Shown in pieces: positions 23,935 to 34,569 of a stretch of 64,000 bases of DNA (within the stretch, counting starts at the first letter, position 1; each line of letters opens with the position of its first letter). The translations under genes and the position numbers were made by a program. Below the pieces are notes generated by a model. The model was not told the DNA's origin, ran no database searches, and saw only the letters and a program-made list of their open reading frames with translations. The stretch is from Taenia hydatigena (taxonomy: Eukaryota; Platyhelminthes; Cestoda; Cyclophyllidea; Taeniidae): the NCBI GenBank assembly GCA_036345935.2, contig JADWOT020000008.1:6342156-6406155 (forward strand), written 5' to 3'.

Positions 23935-24240
23935 GCAAGAATTGACACGCTCTCCGTGTATGTGTGTGTTTGTTTCCGTGGTATAATAAAGAGCAAATAG
24001 ATCAAATTCTTTTATTGCTTTTATCGTAAAAGCAATTAAGGGGCGTTCGCAAACTGCGATTTTCCACCAAATGCTGTCGGAGTAAGCGCTGAGGAGGAAC
24101 CGATGCCTGCTAAGGAAAAGATATTATTATTATTTATCCTAATTTCAGAAACTGCACCGCTGGTACTCCTGTTGCTGTGACCGATTTTCTCTTCTTTTCC
24201 CACCTATCATTCCAAACACCCACCTACTTATCCATCCACC
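23935..24240 (+). repeat. Repeat G, copy 1
   Basis: Matches 26,237-26,940 with landmarks CTCTCCGTGTATGTGTG, TATAATAAAGAG, TTTATCGTAAAAGC and CCACCAAATGCTGTCGGAGT. The other copy has two extra segments, one of about 240 bases after TAAAAGC and one of about 170 bases after AAAAGAT, absent here. Confidence 0.7.
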
Positions 24241-24371
24241 CGCGTTAACTACGACCACGAAACTGCGTGTTAAAGGCACCACCACTGAGTAGAAAGGTGA
24301 GCGAGTGAGTCCAGGTGAGTCCGGTGAGTCCAGTTTTGGGTTTCGTTGCTGACTCATCCCCTCTAAGCTAT

Positions 24372-24415
24372 TGGTCGGTCGACCGGTCGGTCGATGGGTC
24401 GATGGATGGATCAAT
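24372..24415. repeat. GGTC/GATG simple repeat
   Basis: Imperfect tandem GGTC units changing into GATG units. Confidence 0.7.
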
Positions 24416-24466
24416 GAATCGATGAGACCACCAACTGTTGTGCGCTCGTTATGAGCACTGGTTACC

Positions 24467-24499
24467 TCTGCCTGCCTGTCTGCCTGCCTGCCTGCCTGC
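24467..24499. repeat. (CCTG)n tetranucleotide repeat
   Basis: About eight CCTG/TCTG units in a row. Confidence 0.85.
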
Positions 24500-24625
24500 G
24501 TTAGGGGTCAATCCACCCACTCACCCATCCACCCGCCCAAAATGATCTTACTCACGGATGTGAGTAGTGAAGGCAATAACAGAACAGCAGCAACAACAAT
24601 GATAGTGCCCTCCTTCATGACTAGA

Positions 24626-24651
24626 AGGAGGAGGAGGAGGAGGAGGAGGAA
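24626..24651. repeat. (GGA)n microsatellite
   Basis: Eight to nine GGA units inside a purine-rich stretch. Confidence 0.85.
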
Positions 24652-24659
24652 GAGAAAGC

Positions 24660-26089
24660 GGAGATTGGAGAACTTAACACACAAATTACAAAGGCTAATC
24701 CTCCCTCCTGCCGTCACTTAGCCCCTTTCCCGTATATGCACACTGTCCAATAGATGGGTTCTGTCTGTCTCACTTCTCCACGAGACAATAATACTAGTGG
24801 AGGTAGAGCTCTCAGCAGCAACAGCAGGTGCTTCCTATGATTTTTATGGACCGGTCGGCGAAACCATCCCCAAAACAGCATCTAACACTAGATCAATGAA
24901 TGCGTGTGTGTAGTCACTTCGTCATCGACATCGTCTTCACTCCTCACCCAGTTCCTCCAAAAGACCGTAAGACCGCTCGGCATAAAAAAGTATGCATTGA
25001 ACACAAAGCCCAAATTTGGTCTGCGCTGTTAATGTTGGAGATGACGCTGATAAGTTTCTAGCTACTTATTCTCTCTGTGGTCTTTTCCTTACTATGCTAC
25101 TCTTCTTGCCCTTCATAATCGTTAAAGGCTGCCCACTTCGAATGAGAAATTTCAATCCATTCATCTTGTTTTAAATACGTTTTAATTCATTGCGTTGTTA
25201 CGATATGGTGTAGTTATCCACTCAATTTACTGCTCTCTACCTGCGGTTACCTCTGTCGCTTTGATAGTCACTGAATTTGCTTTAAGTACATCATTTCTCG
25301 GTATTGTGGTCCCACCGTTTTCTTGACTGGAGTGGTTTTGACTAGCATGACTCAACATGTTGGGAAGTGGAAAAGTACTAAAAATTTATTGCTTTTTAAT
25401 TGTTTTGCTGCATCATGGGAAGTCCAACCTCATTCGTTGTGAATGTTAGACAGGAAGTTCTTATTTAAGGTTGCTTTTTAAGTTTATTTTGGTTTTCTTT
25501 GACTTTGAGGCTACCTAGTTTGATTGTTTTGCCCAATTTGTTCTCTTTGCCTATTTTGTTTGCTACTTGATGATGGCACCAGTCTTATTTTAGTGCCCTA
25601 TCGGCGGCGAGGACGCATTCGCCATTGCGGACGAAGGTTGTGCGCACGTCCACGAATGAGGCGACTGAGAAGGAGGAAATTGATAAAGTGCTGCAGTTGT
25701 ACGTATTTATGCATGCGTTTGTGTTCTCAATATGTCGCACTTTTTTCCACTAGCCACTTTGATGAAATGTCTGACATTCTTATGGGGTGCAGTCTTCCGC
25801 ATCTGCAGTGGTTGGTAGCGATTTGGTAGAAATGACTTTATGATTGTGACGACGCAGCAACCAGGCAGAATGTAGGCACACAGTGCATTTGTGAAGCAAC
25901 AGAATCGCTTCCTTTTCCCATTACTACTAACATGTTCGTTGACAAGGCAAAGGTGTCCCCGTCCTCCCCGCCGGCTCACTACCAGTGTCAGATACGTGCC
26001 GCCACCACCACCACCACCACCATCACCTTCCTATTTGGCCGCTGCTAAAAGTGATGACGTCTGAGCCGCCCAGTTGAGAAAGCACAAAC
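24660..26089. other. No recognisable gene; (CAC)n at 26,000-26,027
   Basis: A 101-codon Cys/Arg-rich plus frame (25,524-25,829) overlaps a 90-codon minus frame (25,707-25,979); neither has a convincing domain. A (CAC) microsatellite closes the region. Confidence 0.4.
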
Positions 26090-26236
26090 TACCGAGCACC
26101 AGTTTAGTAGCATTGGCATCCTACTTCAAGATTTAAACGGTTTTCACTCTGCGCGCCCTCCTCCATCTCCCAACCTCTTCTTTTTCCCTTCTTCCCCTTA
26201 ACAGACAGCCAAACACTCGATAGAAGGCAGTTCTGC

Positions 26237-26940
26237 AAGAATTGACACACTCTCCGTGTATGTGTGCGTTCGTTTCCGCGGTATAATAAAGAGTAAACGG
26301 ATCAAATTCTTTTATTGCTTTTATCGTAAAAGCACATTTGGTGAAGAGAATTGTAACGGTCCGAGGCTCCCTTGAGGCAAAAGAAGGCAGAATGCTAAGG
26401 TAGAATATATATTTGACGGACAGAGGGAAATAAGCTGCTGGCATGACCCGGAGGCCAGCCTACGCAGCTAGGGCAATGCGGCCACCTCTGTGACCTTAAC
26501 CGAAATCGGTTATTCCAACAAACAAAGTATTACAAGAATAATTGACAAACAATAAGCAAGAAATACGTCCAATTAGGAGCGTTCACAAACTGCGACTTTC
26601 CACCAAATGCTGTCGGAGTAGGTGCTGAATGGGGCAGATGCTTGCTAAGGAAAAGATAAAGAAGAAAAGGGAAAAGAAGAGAAGGACGGATAAGACACTT
26701 GGGCACTAACCAATTTACCGTCTTTCCTGTATTCACTTCTGTGAGTAACCCCTCAAAGCCGTTCGTGCAGAGGCAATTCCATAATGCTTTATGTGCGCTC
26801 CCCTTGACAGGTAATACTTGTCACAATCTTAGAAACTGCGCTGCTGCTGCTGCTGCTGTTGTGGCTGATATTTCTTCTTTTTCCTACCCATCATTCCAAG
26901 CATCCACGTACTTATTCATCCACCTGCGTTAACTACGACG
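26237..26940 (+). repeat. Repeat G, copy 2, with two extra segments
   Basis: Same family as 23,935-24,240. Compared with that copy, about 26,333-26,573 and about 26,657-26,825 are extra. The first extra segment has no open frame. A CTG run (26,839-26,861) sits where the first copy reads ACCGCTGGTACTCCTGTTGCTG. It ends at about 26,940, where repeat B copy 2 begins. Confidence 0.65.
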
Positions 26941-27640
26941 CAACGTTAAATGATCCTTACTTTCACAATTCGGAAAAGGCAGTGCAACCACCTTTATCCA
27001 CACCCTACATTATCTCATTAACCGCATCTCTACACTCTCCAGTTCGACACGGACTCTCCACACCACTCGCGTCACCAGCGTGCATTGCACCACATCCAAT
27101 GCATCCTCTTTCGTGGCATTCATAATTAACCATTTAGCATTGCCTCATTCAACCTCTACTACAGTTGATCACAGCTGTCCCTTTCTCAGAGGTTGCGGCT
27201 GGTCAGATTTCATGCAGTGCAGTATTATTCCTTTCTACCTCATCTCATCAATTCTGTCCACATCAAGTATACCTCAATGCAGTCATCCATCTACAAGTAT
27301 CATCCCCTTCTTCTAGCCACCGTCTTTTCAGTTCGCCTTTCAAATTCGCATTCCGATAGCTGCGTCACGTCAGTGAACAGCATGGCTTCCCAAATGGTTC
27401 CAAGTATACCCGTTCATTCATGTCTCGAAGGACTGCATAGTCGTTACCTCAAAAATAACGCTGGAGGGGCTGAGATAGCCCATAGCCATATCACCCGTCA
27501 AAACTACAGTTCTCACTCAATAACATTTCCTCTCCCACCACTAACACTTCACACTCCTTCCCTTCCAAACATTCTACATCGCAACCCATCCTGCACTATC
27601 ACGCTCTGACATGTAGTAGGAAAATACACTTTAACATCCT
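26940..27640 (+). repeat. Repeat family B, copy 2
   Basis: Compact copy: ATTATCTCATTAACCGCATC leads almost directly to CGACACGGACTCTCC, whereas copy 1 has about 0.9 kb between these landmarks. It runs convergently into the A copy on the minus strand. Confidence 0.7.
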
Positions 27641-27649
27641 CCATCCATT

Positions 27650-28710
27650 TGCCTCACGAGACTTTTTTCATCCATTTATTCGTCAAAATCAACCCCATCG
27701 ATAGGAGGTGGTACACAACTCATGAGTAATTCGTACCATCATTCAGTCGACTCATACGTAGATGGCGTGTCATCGTCGTTGTGCTCACTGTCAATGCGCC
27801 TCAACCACAAGTCATAGGGCGCACACTCCAACAACTCCATTGCGTTGCAGTAGCCGGATTTGAGACACCTGAATCACCGTTTCCGCCAGTCCATACTTGT
27901 AGTTGCCAGTGCATCAATCTCAAAGTCATCCAAGCTTTCCATGAAGGTGGACAACACGTCCGTATCTTTTAGGGCACCATCGTCGCCGTCTGTCGAGATT
28001 GCGGTGCTATAATGTCGAGGAGGCCCATAAGATCATCCGCCAAGTTAAATGTTCCCTTCAGTATGTAGATGAATCAGCCATAATGCCAGGTGTTGCCGTC
28101 GAATTTCTTTTTCGGAAGACGGTTTTTGTGCCTATTTTACCTCTTCCATTGACCTATTTAACCCAGAAGACATTTAGTGAGAAGTTGTAGTTTATATAAA
28201 ACGGGGTCCCTTCGGTCAAGAGTCGCGAGCGAACTCGTAATCCAATCTAAGCATGCCAAGACATTCCCATAATCGTCTGTCATCTGCACCGAGCCTGTAC
28301 ACCCTGTCTAGGTGAAGTAGTAGAAAGCAATGTATTCTTGGCTTGATAAATTGGCGACCACGTTGTGACAGTAATCCTTGGAATGACTCTACCTTGGTTG
28401 AGTATTTCACTGGAAGAGGTATAGTAGGCATGAAGACCGCATCCCGAAAAGGAATTCGATGGCAAGATCTGGCATCATGACTGCTCCATCCACATAATGA
28501 AGGAAAAATTTAACTTGACGAAATAGCTCATTGGTCACCTCGACTTGCTCTGTGCTTTCGTAAAATTTCGAACCGCCGCTGAGGTTTTACCGCAAGCATC
28601 ATCGTAATCATCACTCATAGCAGTTAAAAGGCTGATTCAAATGCCTTCAAAAGACATATGAGTTGAGATTCACGATGAAGGCCCAATATGGTGACGTAGG
28701 ACGCGCCTCC
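27650..28710 (-). pseudogene. Family A copy 5, full-length TATA form
   Basis: The minus strand runs from the TATA block (28,731-28,738) through SDDYDDACGKTSAAV, MMPDLAIEFLFG, SCLLYLFQ, a 71-codon open stretch at 28,431-28,216 (FQGLLSQRGRQFIKPRIHC and VYRLGADDRRLW), and then the C-terminal part (DLMGLLDIIAP, VLSTFMESLDDFEID, ALATTSMDWR). It ends near 27,650 with AATAAATGG. Stops and frameshifts are frequent, so it is a pseudogene. It has the same order of blocks as copy 4 at 19.5 kb. Confidence 0.6.
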
Positions 28711-28724
28711 AAACGGGTGCCCCC

Positions 28725-28810
28725 ATCCAAAATTTATACTGTTTGGGTGAGCGGTGCTCAACGCAACTCATGACCGGAGTGCAACTCACCTGAGTGGGAT
28801 GATTAGAATT
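28725..28810 (-). promoter_or_regulatory. Conserved TATA-type upstream block of family A, copy 5
   Basis: TATAAATT on the minus strand at 28,738-28,731, preceded by GAGCACCGCTCACC-like and CTCAGGTGAGTTG-like sequences, as in the blocks at 19.5 kb and 56.2 kb. Confidence 0.5.
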
Positions 28811-28869
28811 CACTTCGGTAATTTCACTCCGCAATCAATGTTCACATCTAAGTGGCTTTATTCATTTTT

Positions 28870-29110
28870 ACCAAATCGAACTGTGCACTTAGTGGGAGCT
28901 AGACATTGATGGGATGGTTCACAGATGGACAGATTGCGCAAGAGTAAACGAATGAATGCATAATGGAACGAAAGATCTTAGTACGAGAATAAACGAATGG
29001 CTTTAAGATGATTGGAAACACCGGTTGTGAAATTGAGCAGAGAGTACCTTACAAGGCCAAGTAGGCGACTAGGCGAACGGTAGCGTGCGTGTACACAAAG
29101 TACTGCCTGG
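28870..29110 (-). repeat. Inner inverted repeat, left arm
   Basis: Reverse complement, with some divergence, of 30,060-30,350. It carries the AGTACTGCC/GGTACTTTC-type and GCAAGAGTAAACGAATG-type landmarks. It also corresponds to 55,780-56,060 in the inverted second copy of this unit. Confidence 0.5.
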
Positions 29111-32007
29111 TAATGATGGCCTCAACAAACATGTCATGTGGGATGAAGAAGTCCTCTCCATACTTAGGCTCAAAGCTGCTACAGACAAATGCGCTCCAAT
29201 ACATTACAACCTGATCAGGCGCGCCACAATCATCACTTCTTGTCTTTCTTATTCCGTACCGTGAAAGAAGAGACTTAGGTTAATCTGAATCGACGGCATA
29301 ACTATTCAGTGAGACGGACAACTGTGTGGTGTGGAGGATGAGTGAAATTGGAAGACTTTGCACACTATTGGGAAGCAAGTTGGAGGATGAAGCCATTGTG
29401 GTAGCATAACTTCATTGGACATGGTAAGTGTGCATTCACGCACAACAGTTTCCGCGACAGCAATGCAACAAACAGCAATAACCTAGGTTTCAGGAGGTAC
29501 TTCAGAAATGAGGGGAGGCATAGAATGCTCCAGGTGGATATCAAAGCAATCGAAAGGTTTGTCAATTTATCCAGTAACCTATGCCAAACCCATAATGTTT
29601 TGGGGCGATGATCCCTTGGCTTGGTGCCATGCCACTCCGCACAGTCTTAACTCATAGGGCGGGGAATTGGGACTAAAAGGCGATAGCCGATCACTAGTTT
29701 CAAGACCGATTTGTTGTCATTATTATGTCGATTGGCTGCACTAGTCTCTTACAAACGCCTTTTTTCCGGCAGGAGAAGATTTTCCTCATTTTTCTATGTT
29801 CGGCAGAAGAGGAGCATTCGCTGAAATCATTTTGGATGTCCTTTTAGCTCCCTCCTGCTTTCCCTCCCAACACACTCTCGCCTTTTATGTACTAAAGGGA
29901 AAGTGAGTAAAATTTAACATGATGCGAAAGAATTGAATGTTTGCTGGTTCGAATCCTTCTGCCATTATTGAGCTAGAAAAGATCTCCTTGCATAGAGATT
30001 AAGAAAGCTGATAGGATCCTCATCCTTTTCAATTAGTTTAGTGGAGCCCACGACCGAAATTTGGGTGGTGGTACTTTCTGTATGGGGACGCTGTCGCTTG
30101 CCTAGCAATCTACTTTACTTTGTGGACGACTCCTGTTCACCTTCACAATCGTTTTCTACCTACCATAGTCATATCCATTTCCAGCCAACCTATAGGCCTT
30201 CATTTATTATCGCATTTGGATCTTTTGTTTCTTCACCTATCCGTCCATTTGCACTTGCTCAATCTGTTTATCTGTAAATCATCGCGTCAATGCCGAATCA
30301 TCGTGCCTAGCAATCACCAAGTTCGCAATTTGGTTGAAGTTCAAACGTGAGGTAAACCTATCTTGAATTCTGTTTGCGCAGGTTTGACGAAGCCAAAGTT
30401 TGATGTATTTCACCCGGAGGATCGTTACCACCGACATGGTTTAAGAGTCGCATGACCCTTCTAGAGTTTCGACACAATGGTTTCCGTCCAGATGTGCTGA
30501 ATTAACATGCAATGAGCCAACTGAAAGGAGGGCGATGAAGAAAATTTATTGCCTTGCAAAGTGTTGGAAAACGTGGTGAATGCAAAGCAGTGCAGGCAAG
30601 CGTATATGACATGTCGTAAGAGGTGCTTCGATTAGCTTACATTCGACAAATCAGCAATGCTCCCTAATGCGTTGGGAGCCCACATCAGTACGCGGTGCCC
30701 AAGACTCCACCAGGTGGTCGAGGTTCTGCATTTCTGCGATTTAAGGTGATGAGAGGAATTTGTTGGTGGCTGTGATGTGAGTGGATGGAAGTGGCTCATT
30801 TGCAATGCATGCTGTGGCAAATGTGGCTATTCACATCGATCGAGATAATAACTAATGTTAAAATTCCATAATCTCATCGCCACATATGGGTTGGCGAATT
30901 AAGCTCCATTTATGCTGTTTTAAAATAGCCACACACGGGCTAAAATACTTTCGTCCCTAACCGATCTATGTGCAGGGGTGGCGTCGAAACCACGATAGTG
31001 TCACGTGACAGCGGAGTTAAATGAGGTTTTACGAAATCGTCCCCGCAGAGTAGAACATGTTGTTACACAACGGAGAGAAGAACGCGATGTTCGTCTACTT
31101 AGTGCATGGCTTGAAAAGAGAGAGCAGCTATTATCTTCACTTGGAAGTGTGTGTTAGGCGCAGTGTAAGTCGGTAAAACAACGTATTCTTTCCTTATCAA
31201 AACCACTCACATTATCCACTCGAAGAGTTATTTCTGTCATTGAGGCATGCGGTTCCTCAAGGCACCTAACTGTCACATTAAGCCGTACTGCCCTGCCCAC
31301 GCGAAGAGATATGCTTTATAGCAAAATATTGGCATAATGAGATAAAGTACAAAAAGCAAAACACAAATTGACTTTGAGTTGTGTGCTTTTTGTTAGACGA
31401 GCAGGGCTACTCAGTAGGCTAATATGGGCGACATTTTGCAACGAACTTATGCCAAGACACGTGAATTTACAACGTAGACTGTGCAGGTGGCGTCGCAACT
31501 GCCATTCTGACTTTGACTTGAGAAAGTAAGAAACGGTTTGCTATCAGATGGGGTGTGTGTCGACAACTGCGAACTACTAAGTAGTGGACAACGGTGTGGA
31601 TGCCATTATCGCTGTAAGCAGGCACTGTGTGCAGAGGACTATGAGGTGTGTCACCTGCCGCCTTCGCATTATTTATCGGTGGAGAAGGCATTATGAGACA
31701 GACGTGGTGATGGCGTGATGGCGCAGCGAAGGGGTAGACGACGACGAGGTGACCACCAATGCACGAGCACTTCGATGAGGTCAGTCGAATGCCTGTCCTC
31801 CCCCACCCTTTTTCTGGAGTGAGCTATATCAACCTCGACAGTTCTGTCACGCACTCATTCTACGCTTTCGTCCTTCCCAGCAACGGTGCGTTTCAGTTGT
31901 CTCTACTCACTTCCCTTCCCTCCCTTTGCACCCACTTACCGGCATTATCCCAATCCATCTTTACATATCTTCAATTTCTTTCATTAACTTTCATTTGTAC
32001 TATTTCT
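29111..32007. other. Spacer of composite unit, no gene recognised
   Basis: Frames up to about 80 codons only. From 29.1 to 31.9 kb the sequence is repeated in inverted orientation at 52.8-55.8 kb. A GGTTCGAATCC box at 29,945-29,955 (and its mirror at 54.91 kb) resembles a tRNA B box, but no tRNA fold or A box is evident. The plus-strand frame entering the F-box-like copy (31,759 onward) is open for 83 codons upstream of its ATG, probably by chance. Confidence 0.45.
30060..30350 (+). repeat. Inner inverted repeat, right arm
   Basis: Partner of 28,870-29,110. Its mirror copy is at 54,500-54,790. Confidence 0.5.
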
Positions 32008-32987
32008 ATGTCGCTCACCAAAGAGCACTTTTGTAAACATTTAGGTGGGGGTGAGGCTTTGCATCACAAAATCACTGAAATGCAACCCCAATTGGCACCA
32101 CAAATATGTCAGTTCCTGAATGCTCCTGATTTAATGAATGTGTGTAAGGCAACTCCGGATTAGAGGTGGATACTCCGAAGTCGTCAATCGCATGAGGCAA
32201 TCAATCGCGTCATCAGTCAGTGGGATTGGCTTGACAAGAATCTGTGCAAAATGCTCTTTCCACGACCATCACCAGACACTTACCGAGACGTACTTGCAGC
32301 TGTGGAGTACCATATGAGGTATTCGCTGCTTTATCAAGCCTGAATTATGTTGCTGTCTTTTACCTCATCCAGAAAAGCTGTACGGACTCGGTGGACATGA
32401 CGGATAACATTGGCAGTCCCTTGCAATGCTTGAATTTGACTACACTTTAGCCTGTAATCATTTATCGGAAGAAACGGTGCTTGAAATGGAGAGGTAATAA
32501 TGTGAATGAAGACGGTAAATTGAAAAAGGCATTCGATGATTTCCTCTGGCGTTATGACTGCTTTGCATACATAGTAGACCCATAATTCTACACGGAGAAT
32601 GATCTCATGGGCCTCCTCGACATTACTGCTTCCAATCAGATACTAGCCATAGTATTCGTGACAGGCGGCAACGATGGTGCGAGAGGACACATGAACGCGC
32701 TGTCCACTTGGATAGAAAGCTTCGATGACTTTGAGAATAATGCACTGGCTACCACAAGTGTGAACTGGCGTCTACGATGTTATGAGCTCTTCAAATCCGG
32801 CCTCTACCAAGCACTGGATTTATTGAAGTTTGCGCCCTACGACTTGTAGTTGAGGAGCATTGGCAGTGGACACAACGATGGTGACACTTCATCTACGCAA
32901 AGGCCTACTGAGGGAGGATACAAATTACTCGTGATTGGTGTACCACCTATTGATAAGGCTGATTTTGACGATTTAATGGGCAAATAA
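32008..32987 (+). pseudogene. Family A copy 1, F-box-like N-terminus, most complete copy
   Basis: From ATG at 32,008 the product begins MSLTKEHFCKHLGGGEALHH. Residues about 30-52 (LAPQICQFLNAPDLMNVCK, then ATPD before a TAG at 32,161) resemble an F-box: a hydrophobic helix, LNxxDL, then VCK..P(D)WR. The copy at 57.7 kb reads through this place as PDWRWMHRR. Next come WDWLDKNLCKMLFPRPSPDTY, a DGKLKKAFDDFLW region, MGLLDITASNQILAI (IIAPHQ region), STWIESFDDFENNALATT and a tail (LLVIGVPPIDKADFDDLMGK) ending in TAA at 32,985. AATAAA overlaps the stop. At least three in-frame stops and a frameshift make it non-functional. F-box proteins recruit substrates to SCF ubiquitin ligases; that role is only inference here. 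Confidence 0.5.
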
Positions 32988-32988
32988 A
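32983..32988 (+). promoter_or_regulatory. AATAAA at 3' end of family A
   Basis: AATAAA overlaps the terminal stop. The same hexamer sits at the equivalent place in copy 4 (about 20,396) and copy 5 (minus, about 27,678), followed in each by a GTCTYGTGAG motif, so it is probably the family's poly(A) signal. Confidence 0.45.
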
Positions 32989-33194
32989 AAGTCTTGTGAG
33001 ATGAATAGAAGGAGGATGTTAAAGTGCACGCTCCTACTACATGGGGGAGTGTGGCAGTGTGGGTCGGATTGCGATGCAGAATGCTTGGAAGAGAATGAGT
33101 GTGAAGTGATGGGGGTGGAAGGAGAAGTATGACTGAGAAAGGGCTGTAGTTGCAATGGCTGATGTGGCTATGGACTGTATCAGTCCCTTCAGCG

Positions 33195-34430
33195 TTACCT
33201 TAAACAACGACTATGCAGCCCTTCGAGACACAAATGGACAAGTTTACCCACAACTTGAAATGCAATGTGAAAAGACAGTGGTGGTTGTGATGTGGTCATA
33301 GGAAGTGGATGGTAATTGTAGGTAGATGGAAGAATTTGTTTGAGACTGAATAGCTGAATGCAAAAGACATGTGTGATGTTGATGATGTTGGCCTTAAAAC
33401 GTACTGTCACATGAGACGTGATCGTCAGCCGACCTGTTTGAGTAATTTGAGAGGTGTGTGCGATCACCACAGCCAGAGGAGGAGGCCCGTGTAACCACAT
33501 CCCACACGTGTGTGTGTGTGTGTGTGTGTGTGCGTGTGTGTGTGTGTCATTTGACCTCGCTGATCTTGCGCGATTTGTGAGTTGTACGGTGACTGCATTT
33601 AGGTATCCGTGATGGTGGACCGAATCGCTGGAATGGGAGGAATGGGAATAAAGCTGCACAGTAAATTTTACGCGAATTGCAGCGATACTGGCATGCAGCA
33701 GACCGAAGAGAGAACAATCATTGCAGAAAATCAGACAAACTGTAGACTGTGAGAAAGGCACAGTCGTGATCAACTGTAGTAGAGGTTGAATGAAGCAATG
33801 TTTTGTAATGCTTGAGGGTTAATTATGAATGCCGCAAAAGTGGATGCATTGGATGTGATGCAATGCACATCTCTGACGGAAGTGGTATGAAGATCGCGTG
33901 TTATAGTGAAAGATAAGTAAGGAAGGGTGATGAATTTGGCCACATAATTAATGTTAACCAACTAAACTATGGCATTTCCTTGTCTCTCTTGTCGGTCCAT
34001 CCAAACTGCCTTCATCATAGCGATTCGGAATTGAACTGTTCAAGTGGGAGTCAACATGGAGTGATTCCAATCTCTAACAAGCATAGCAGTGGACAAGCGC
34101 ATGACCCGAATCACAGATGGTTTTGCATTTTGCCAGTGCGACATCCTGATTGACACTCTGACTTCACATCATTAAGTATTTCCTTAACATTAACTGCAAC
34201 ACAAAGGAAATCCAAATTTGTGCTGAGAATGCTTGGCAAGTGAGTGCAGAGATGCGATTAATGAGATAATGCGAGGGGTGGATAAAGGTGGTTGCACTGG
34301 CTTTTCCGAATCGCGAACGCGAGGATCAGGTAATTTTGCAGAAGCTGCATCAAGAAAGGAGATTTGAGCTCTCTTTTTGCGTGATAGGAATAAGCACACA
34401 TATTGAAGTGGTCGTTAAAATGGGGAATTG
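33195..34430 (-). repeat. Repeat family B, copy 3
   Basis: Reverse-complement copy of 8.69-10.34 kb and 26.94-27.64 kb. The minus strand has a 192-codon open frame (33,773-33,195), long partly because it crosses a CA/GT microsatellite. The equivalent frames in other copies are broken, so I do not call it a gene. Confidence 0.65.
33508..33547. repeat. (GT)n microsatellite in family B
   Basis: About 19 GT units with one C interruption. Other B copies have only a short ACACGTGTG at this place (10,210 and 63,450), so the run expanded in this copy. Confidence 0.9.
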
Positions 34431-34569
34431 AGGTCCAAATCATAGCATTGCTCTCAAATACCCATCACGTGCAATCGCATGCGTATAATGAGAGAGACGG
34501 ATCCGCTATCTTCATTGCTCCTAAATCTTGTTTCGATTGCGTCATAACACATTTTGATATGGTTTCTCC

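Larger units (their letters stand above)
26940..34430. mobile_element. Composite inverted-repeat unit (B-A-spacer-A-B)
   Basis: Reading left to right: B on plus (26,940-27,640), A on minus (28,870-27,650), a spacer, an A copy with F-box-like start on plus (32,008-32,987), then B on minus (34,430-33,195). The outer parts, B plus A C-terminus, are therefore mirror images of each other. The inner part (28.4-32.1 kb) recurs in inverted orientation at 52.7-56.8 kb, and half-units (B next to A tail) occur at 8.7-10.6 kb and 63.0-63.9 kb. This recurrence supports one mobile or amplified unit. No transposase, integrase or polymerase is visible. That it moves as a unit is inference; a locally duplicated gene cluster is the alternative. 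Confidence 0.45.

Noticed and set aside
29945..29955. GGTTCGAATCC, a perfect tRNA B-box-like sequence, repeated in mirror at 54.91 kb
   Set aside because: The bases on both sides do not pair as a T stem, no matching acceptor stem or A box is found at the expected distance, so neither a tRNA nor a clear tRNA-derived SINE can be supported.
33195..33773. 192-codon minus-strand frame in repeat B
   Set aside because: Its length depends on a GT microsatellite and the equivalent region of the other B copies is broken, so protein coding is not supported.
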